Part shown: piece by piece, positions 48,101 to 52,429 of the stretch
How positions within the stretch are numbered: position 1 is the first letter of the stretch
Layout: every line of letters begins with the position of its first letter
Origin: a virus
Length of the DNA stretch: 52,429 bases
IMG/VR virus record: IMGVR_UViG_3300032296_002061
Coordinates: 1-52,429 of that record
Direction: 5' to 3' (one strand)
Program-made: the position numbers and the translations under genes
Notes under the pieces: model-generated
Databases searched by the model: none
What the model saw: only the letters and a program-made list of their open reading frames with translations
Told to the model about the DNA's origin: nothing

Positions 48101-51100
48101 GCAATACGAGGTTATGCGCACTGGCAGAGTCGCGCCCCGCGAGAAGGCAATGGAGTCAGCTTACGAGCGACTTGCTGAGCCGCTTAAGGAAGGCGAAGAA
48201 CTGCCGTCTGCCGAAGAACGCACGCTCAATCGCGTGCTCGACGAGATGTCGCAGTACAGCACCGAGCGTGAGCCGCCCAAGAGCATCAAGACCGATAACG
48301 AAGAGTTCAATGCGTTTATGCAGAGGTATGCCAAGCAAGTTCGCGAACTTGGTTCGTTTGGCGAGGAGTTGCCTGAGCCTCCGATGGATATGGAGACGCC
48401 GGACGCGCCGCCGCCACCTGGGGAACCGCTAGTCAACAAGTGGGCTCGGCGTGAGATCGACGCGGGCCGCAAGATTCTTACGCCAGAGCGCATCTTCCAA
48501 CGCCTGACCAATGCTCTATTGAACGATACCGTGCAGTTGACGTTGCACTCGCCTCAGTTTCGCACGTACTTGATGAATCTGGTCAACAGGCGCCTTGATG
48601 AAACCGGACTCAACAAAGCCGAGAAGAAGCAGGCCCGCATCGAGATTGGCAAGCTGATTAGCGACCCCAAGCGGATGTCGACGCACAGCAAAGAGAAGTT
48701 CCCGGTTATCTCGTTTCAAGGCAATCCGATTCTGAAGGTCGACGACTTCATCGAAGCGGCTGAAAGGTTGGAACCAGCCATCGTCAACGAAGCTCGCGCT
48801 CGTACTATCCAGCATACTGCCAATGAGATGAACCGCTCGTCAGCAGCACTGGCAACACAGCACGGCATCGCGTCCGAGATGAATCGGTTTCGCTATGAAC
48901 CTGGAACCAACAACCCGCGTAAGTTGCCAGATGGAACCGTTGTGGCGACGCAAGGTGCGCAAGGTTACGCGATTCAGTTGGCTCACGATGTAGTGCTAAA
49001 TAACGAAACCTTGCCACTTATCATGCCGTATGCTGGCAAGAAGGTTGGCCAAGTATTGCGCGACATTTTGGATGACAATCCGAATATGTCGGAAAAGTTC
49101 AAGCCTAAGATGGACGAGGCGCAACGCACACGACTACGCCAGTTAATCGACCATGTGGAGCGGTTTGACGCTGCGCAGATGGAGAACGCGCCAGACGGCT
49201 CGATCCAGTCCCGGTTCACCAATGCCCTAAACAACCTGTACGCAAAGACATTCGTTGGCACTGATGCCAAGCCGCCAGAGTTCTACAACGTGCATATGGA
49301 TCCAGCTGTGCTGCGAGCCATGGAGTCTATCTTTCAAGACTTGGGCGGCGGGCCCATGTACGATGGGTTGACTGGCGCGCTTATTGGTTTGAGCAAAGCC
49401 GCACAACGTAATGTCGTACCGCTTAACCTTGTCTCGCTTATCAACAACAATCTATCTAATACTTTGTTTCAAGTAGTGTCACGTGGTGATGCAAACTTCC
49501 TGCCGCGTCTATTTACGACCACCTACAAGTACGGTAAGTACATGGACGGCGAAACCGCTGGTCTTAGTCCTGCCGAGATTCGCAAGTTTGAAGCTATCAA
49601 TCGACACGCTCCGCTTGGTCATACCCAGTACGCCAATCAATTGACCAAATCCAATTGGTGGCAAGAACTCAAACGCGAACAAGGTTTGAATACCACCAAG
49701 ATGGGCCGCATTCTGTCTGGACCGTTTGATGGTTATGGCAAGTTTACTGAGATGATGACCGATGCTTATTCCAAGTACGGCGACGTTCCGTTCCGTATGG
49801 AAGAGATGGACTTCATCTACGATAACTTGAGTCAAAAGATTAATTCGATGGAAGTTGGTGGCGACATCGAGATCCCGATTAGTCGCCAGCGTGAAGTTCG
49901 TGTCACCAAGTTGGCTGATGACAAGTTCCAGATTCAGGATGTAGCTGGTCGCGAGCGTCCGATTACGGTTGAAGCTACTGACCCGCGTCTTGCCGATGTG
50001 TTCGCTGCTAACGCCAACTACATGCAAAACAAGAAGTTCTTGAACCCGAAGAACTTGGGCTTGTGGGGCCGATCGTTGCAGCGTGGTCCGTTGTCTTTCC
50101 TTTCTGGCATCTTCACTTGGTACCAAGGCGCGATGGACATTCCGTTCATTAAGCCTGGGTTGGGTCAAGAGATGATGTTTGGTGGGCCTAACTACAAGAC
50201 GACTTCCAAAGCTGTTCAAGTTACGCAGGCTAACGAGCATATGGCTCGCGCTTTGAAGCGCATCATTATGATTAACTCTGCGCAGACCGCGTTCTTGAAA
50301 CAGCGCGACCTACGTGAACTACGTCAATCGCAAGGTTACAACCCTTCGCTTGAAGCTACGATTCTGGCCGATGCCTCCAACCCTGCTTACATGAGGTTTC
50401 GCTCGCTTGACCCGATGATGTTTTTGACGCCATCGATCAACTTCTTGAATACGATAGTTAATGGTTTTGAGATCATGCGCTTTTCCCCTGTGTTCAACGA
50501 GCCAGACTTCTACGCCAAGGTCGCTTTGGCTGATGAGGATTGGGCGAATTACTCCGATGAGCAGCTTGCGATTCTGCCTCCTAAGCTTGCTGAGTACGGC
50601 AAAGAAATGCGTGAGTTGTCCAAGTCTGATCCTGAGGCATACAAGAATCGTGCGCTTATCAAGCGTGACATGACTCGTTGGGCCAAGGGTGAGATTGGTA
50701 GTGCTGACCAGTTCTTGCAAACGCTTGGTTTGGCTGGTGGCCCTGCGCTCAACTGGCTGATGAAAATTAAAGAAGGAACGATGTCGTTTGATGAAGCCAG
50801 GCGCAAGTTGGCTGAGATGACCTTTGGCGTCACACCTGTGCGTATGGCCGACGTGGCTCTTGCTGGTCTGGGTGAGTTGGGTGTTAGTTCAGCGGGAGAG
50901 TTGTCGTCTTACGGCACCGACTTGGCTAAGTCTGGATTTCATGCGCAGTCGGAAACCGCTCCAGACGCATCGACTTTGGCCGAGTATGCCATGCGTCAAA
51001 TCTTTGGCGTGGGCTGGAAGACGGCGTTCTACGGCACTGGCAACGAGAAGCTGGACGATGCCCGTGGCGTTCCGCGTTTGTTGATGTACTTGAACAAGAT

Positions 51101-51344
51101 GCGAAGCGACTTGAGGAAGTCGATCGGGAAATCGGCTCGTAAGCAAGCGGTGCTGGCGCTTGGGGCCAACGCGACCGAAGAGCAGGTTCAGCGGCATGTT
51201 GAGAACAATGCTTACTATCAGGCCATGATGGCCGGCCTTGAGAAGGTATACAACGAAAGCAAGCAGACCCTGCTTCAGCAGCGCGATGCTTTGCGTGAGT
51301 CTCGCGAGAAGTACCCGGCGCCGGTTCTTGAACCTCGTCAATAA
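45117..51344 (+). CDS. Giant internal virion (ejection) protein, 2075 aa
   Basis: The longest gene. The N terminus repeats MLPDELKPV twice, then a unit WDEMQKDPKLAEK followed by REARG and LPER occurs twice about 85 residues apart. The middle (residues ~600-850) is a long charged coiled coil (ELRKDIKELKKQAAQIDKQI). The last 800 residues are more globular and include SLINNNLSNTLFQVV and LWGRSLQRGPLSFLSGIFTW, possibly membrane-active. No clear lysozyme or RNA polymerase motif was found. Proteins over 1000 residues at this place in podoviruses are ejected into the cell with the DNA. A weak ribosome site precedes the ATG. Confidence 0.88.
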   Translation: MPTPVPEDMLPDELKPVAPKAPTKAPRAVPLDMLPDELKPVTEEEPSLARQLGRSLAAGKTGKGLAIGEAIGAAFGAPTAGATIGAGIGKLLEPAPPLGERIKAGVAKVEPYKPRPVPVAEKIAEPEPVGLPEEAMKVKAEEVPEAEGTLWALSPWAMGQRLAEATTRSARSAFGETKGTQKLEEPTMPDPDKPRPPDVESPMYRSMFAIEDSPVERLVKQQAWDEMQKDPKLAEKVRRDWAATYASREARGAPKTSESLPERLDWPWLETIAMPPDPDQPRPSASSIRMLDTAGEAESTVLGSDDTVWDEMQRDPKLAEKARQEWAKVYAAREARGQPRIQEGILPERMRPAKEQVAKEREERRVTGILPAIYQPAYNLGLDVTTNLAGLADMAFRMFGPATVPSTPEVQFAKKKLKEAEASGDKKRIQDEQARFEEAKQRAIGGEVGTGLGMMPGQVAGLLEGLADPSGANTALTHMFSLWTTLGDPAIGGYKYLKAADPVMFAKVERGINTAVRKRFRPVINLLPERLRNAVSRGYNKLVQYMADRLYVGDKEMSAILDSIVKDPEQMQAAADLLERRIKKGDIKIVKQDLVPVDLSYTPADDVVAARAAVRKAEQTGARAEAMKAVKTKAEESAAKINELRKDIKELKKQAAQIDKQITKATETGDKLKLKQQQEVLKAARLQQEARLKAELNILRQREKAKVASEEVMERGVGLAEEAKSRTADKAIMEALAEMERRQAAAEEARVRGVQVEDVLRERTEKARADLQARERAAADAAALAGLEMTEAVKGMEGGKEAVEAARKAATAPSRFVAGAERSAKAAAEAAKTAGVRPEVSLGRIYVPREKLTGAELLEGVPTVRVAEGERFLGDMVPEQARIIQDLATKASDYKKQAVQAGFNPDAPITPEAARKVGVPENSTVYTAARRLAEHIDSIKADPGLLTEFLESQGIERGVPEATRWLKTEIEAQNAAVGMIEPTYGAVRRPTPVREQYEVMRTGRVAPREKAMESAYERLAEPLKEGEELPSAEERTLNRVLDEMSQYSTEREPPKSIKTDNEEFNAFMQRYAKQVRELGSFGEELPEPPMDMETPDAPPPPGEPLVNKWARREIDAGRKILTPERIFQRLTNALLNDTVQLTLHSPQFRTYLMNLVNRRLDETGLNKAEKKQARIEIGKLISDPKRMSTHSKEKFPVISFQGNPILKVDDFIEAAERLEPAIVNEARARTIQHTANEMNRSSAALATQHGIASEMNRFRYEPGTNNPRKLPDGTVVATQGAQGYAIQLAHDVVLNNETLPLIMPYAGKKVGQVLRDILDDNPNMSEKFKPKMDEAQRTRLRQLIDHVERFDAAQMENAPDGSIQSRFTNALNNLYAKTFVGTDAKPPEFYNVHMDPAVLRAMESIFQDLGGGPMYDGLTGALIGLSKAAQRNVVPLNLVSLINNNLSNTLFQVVSRGDANFLPRLFTTTYKYGKYMDGETAGLSPAEIRKFEAINRHAPLGHTQYANQLTKSNWWQELKREQGLNTTKMGRILSGPFDGYGKFTEMMTDAYSKYGDVPFRMEEMDFIYDNLSQKINSMEVGGDIEIPISRQREVRVTKLADDKFQIQDVAGRERPITVEATDPRLADVFAANANYMQNKKFLNPKNLGLWGRSLQRGPLSFLSGIFTWYQGAMDIPFIKPGLGQEMMFGGPNYKTTSKAVQVTQANEHMARALKRIIMINSAQTAFLKQRDLRELRQSQGYNPSLEATILADASNPAYMRFRSLDPMMFLTPSINFLNTIVNGFEIMRFSPVFNEPDFYAKVALADEDWANYSDEQLAILPPKLAEYGKEMRELSKSDPEAYKNRALIKRDMTRWAKGEIGSADQFLQTLGLAGGPALNWLMKIKEGTMSFDEARRKLAEMTFGVTPVRMADVALAGLGELGVSSAGELSSYGTDLAKSGFHAQSETAPDASTLAEYAMRQIFGVGWKTAFYGTGNEKLDDARGVPRLLMYLNKMRSDLRKSIGKSARKQAVLALGANATEEQVQRHVENNAYYQAMMAGLEKVYNESKQTLLQQRDALRESREKYPAPVLEPRQ

Positions 51345-51398
51345 CCTCTAGACTCCATGCGCTTGTTCCGATAGTCTTGCGGCACGAACGGAGGAATC

Positions 51399-51812
51399 AT
51401 GTTTCACGCATCGCGCACCCTGAAGAACGGAGCCACTGAAGCTGAACGCAAGGTGCTTGATGCTACCGCAGCGAACAATCCTCCGGTCAGTTCCCTGCCT
51501 AACCGCACTGCGCCGATGGTTCCCCGTGGCCAGTGGCAGAATATCGACTTGATTACCTTTACCGCCCTGACCAACTTCGATATTGGCATCTGGTGGTGGT
51601 ACGAGTCGGCCAAGCTTTGGGTGCTGGATACCAATCTTGGTGGCGCAGCCGGTGTTGACAAAGGCTTCTTCCGCGTCGACCACACTGATGGCGTGGTTCG
51701 CATTCCGATTCTGGACAACAACAAGTCTGCTTGTGCTGATGGTCTGTACCTTGAAGTGAAGAACTTGGGTGCCGGTGCCAACCCGAAAGTCTGGCTTCAG
51801 GGTCAGCAGTAA
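51399..51812 (+). CDS. Tail-associated beta-rich protein (137 aa)
   Basis: ATG at 51399 with GGAGG 5 nt upstream. Aromatic-rich beta sequence (TNFDIGIWWWYESAKLWVLD, RVDHTDGVVRIPILDNN) and a C terminus EVKNLGAGANPKVWLQGQQ. Lies between the giant ejection protein and the membrane/fibre genes, so a structural or fibre-assembly role is likely. No family recognised. Confidence 0.75.
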   Translation: MFHASRTLKNGATEAERKVLDATAANNPPVSSLPNRTAPMVPRGQWQNIDLITFTALTNFDIGIWWWYESAKLWVLDTNLGGAAGVDKGFFRVDHTDGVVRIPILDNNKSACADGLYLEVKNLGAGANPKVWLQGQQ

Positions 51813-52042
51813 TGGATGGGGCTGTTGGTATGAATGCGGTCATCGCTTTGATCTCTGCTGGAGTATCAACAATCGTCACGGTTGTTACCGCAGTGGCTTG
51901 GCTGAAGACTCAGTTTGCCGAACTAGGCGAGCGGCTGGCTAAGGCGGAAACTTTGCACAAGTCGCTGCACGACCGTGTTGAGAAACTGGAAGACGCTCGC
52001 GAAGAGGATGTGCGTCGGGCTTTGTCCAGGATTGCATCGTGA
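51812..52042 (+). CDS. One-TM plus coiled-coil protein, spanin-like (76 aa)
   Basis: The start overlaps the previous stop (TAATG). Residues ~7-29 form one membrane segment (AVIALISAGVSTIVTVVTAV) followed by a charged coiled coil (FAELGERLAKAETLHKSLHD). N-terminal anchor plus coiled coil is the layout of an inner-membrane spanin; a small lipoprotein, its possible partner, follows the fibre gene on the circular map. A XhlA-like haemolysin or holin is the alternative. The stop overlaps the tail-fibre GTG. Confidence 0.65.
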   Translation: MDGAVGMNAVIALISAGVSTIVTVVTAVAWLKTQFAELGERLAKAETLHKSLHDRVEKLEDAREEDVRRALSRIAS

Positions 52043-52429
52043 GCAACAGACAGGGTGTGGCGTATGACGCAGATAACCTCGTCACGCTGACGCCAGGTAG
52101 TCTGACCTTTAACGGCACGACCTACGACATCGCTGCTTCAGGTAGCGCGGCTGCGGCATTGCAGGCTGCTTTGATTGCGCAAGCTACGGCCAACGCGGCG
52201 CTGCCCAAGGCCGGCGGCACGATGACCGGCGCCATCAACATGAGCAACCAGCAAATCAATATGCTGGGCGCTCCTCTTGTATCGACCGATGCTGCGACCA
52301 AGGGTTACGTTGATACGTCCGTGGTCGGCTTGCTTGACCTTCAGGGCACGATTGATTGCAGCACCAACCCGAACTACCCGGCAGCCAACAAGGGCGACGT
52401 ATGGGTTGTGTCGGTGGCCGGTCTTATTG
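52039..52429 (+). CDS. Tail fibre/spike protein, N-terminal part (continues at position 124)
   Basis: GTG start at 52039 overlapping the previous stop (GTGA). Sequence begins MSNRQGVAYDADNLVTLTPG and includes LPKAGGTMTGAINMSNQQIN and GAPLVSTDAATKGYVDTSV, the standard fibre repeat blocks. It runs to the window end in the 123-bp repeat and continues in the same frame at 124-1403. Confidence 0.85.
   Translation, partial: MSNRQGVAYDADNLVTLTPGSLTFNGTTYDIAASGSAAAALQAALIAQATANAALPKAGGTMTGAINMSNQQINMLGAPLVSTDAATKGYVDTSVVGLLDLQGTIDCSTNPNYPAANKGDVWVVSVAGLI
52307..52429. repeat. Terminal direct repeat, right copy
   Basis: Identical to 1-123. The fibre frame is preserved across the join (offset 52306 keeps the codon phase), which supports a circle of 52,306 bp. 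Confidence 0.95.

Noticed and set aside
45117-51344. Virion RNA polymerase (N4-type) in the giant protein
   Set aside because: No T7-like polymerase motifs were visible; length alone is not evidence.

Overview
This window looks like the complete genome of a tailed phage with a podovirus-type (short-tailed) virion. The first 123 bases are repeated exactly at the end (1-123 and 52307-52429). Joining the ends through that repeat restores one uninterrupted tail-fibre gene, so the molecule closes to a circle of 52,306 bp. The short-tail assignment rests on a large portal, a nozzle-like beta-propeller protein, proteins with ejection-protein features including one of 2075 aa, and the absence of any tape measure, sheath or tail-tube gene. 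Two predicted lipoproteins and a possible inner-membrane spanin suggest a Gram-negative host; the species cannot be read from the sequence. No phage DNA polymerase, RNA polymerase, integrase of the usual large type or classical repressor was seen.

Layout. A 1.6-kb non-coding control region (14653-16283) separates two transcription directions. It carries a tRNA-like T-arm, AAGTGTGCG repeats, a 14-bp palindrome, three palindromes at 19-bp spacing, a short tandem repeat and about a dozen copies of GGGTAGTC in both orientations around an AT-rich core. It is a good candidate for replication origin plus early control. Leftward from it (14652 down to 3152) run about 36 mostly tiny, tightly overlapping genes. 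Recognisable among them are an ERF single-strand annealing protein, a PD-(D/E)XK exonuclease, a C5-cytosine DNA methyltransferase, a second methylase-like protein, an FmdB-type zinc ribbon, paired HTH proteins and a small lysozyme-like protein. In the 11.4-14.7 kb part the genes are repeatedly preceded by a GC-rich hairpin placed about 13 nt from the start codon.

Rightward (16284 to 52429, then 1 to 3174) come replication and repair genes (VapE-like ATPase, SSB, RadD-like SF2 helicase, VRR-NUC nuclease), two related beta-rich proteins ending in a strong terminator, and then an oppositely oriented cassette of small serine recombinase plus HTH protein with its own promoter region. Next is the virion block: large terminase, scaffold, major capsid protein, portal, adaptor, nozzle, several appendage proteins and internal virion proteins. 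After these come the tail fibre and a lysis block (lipoprotein, holin-like protein, Dps-like protein, M15 endolysin, second lipoprotein).

The least expected signals are: (1) a short motif I-A-x-x-R-L in eight different proteins of the virion half, conserved in residues although its codons differ; (2) the hairpin plus Shine-Dalgarno leader family; (3) the multi-repeat control region; (4) a ~95-residue domain inserted in two or three virion proteins; (5) a tandem gene duplication that carried along the 3' end of the gene before it. Coding starts were chosen from Shine-Dalgarno sites and ATGA/GTGA/TAATG overlaps, so many proteins are shorter than their maximal open frames.
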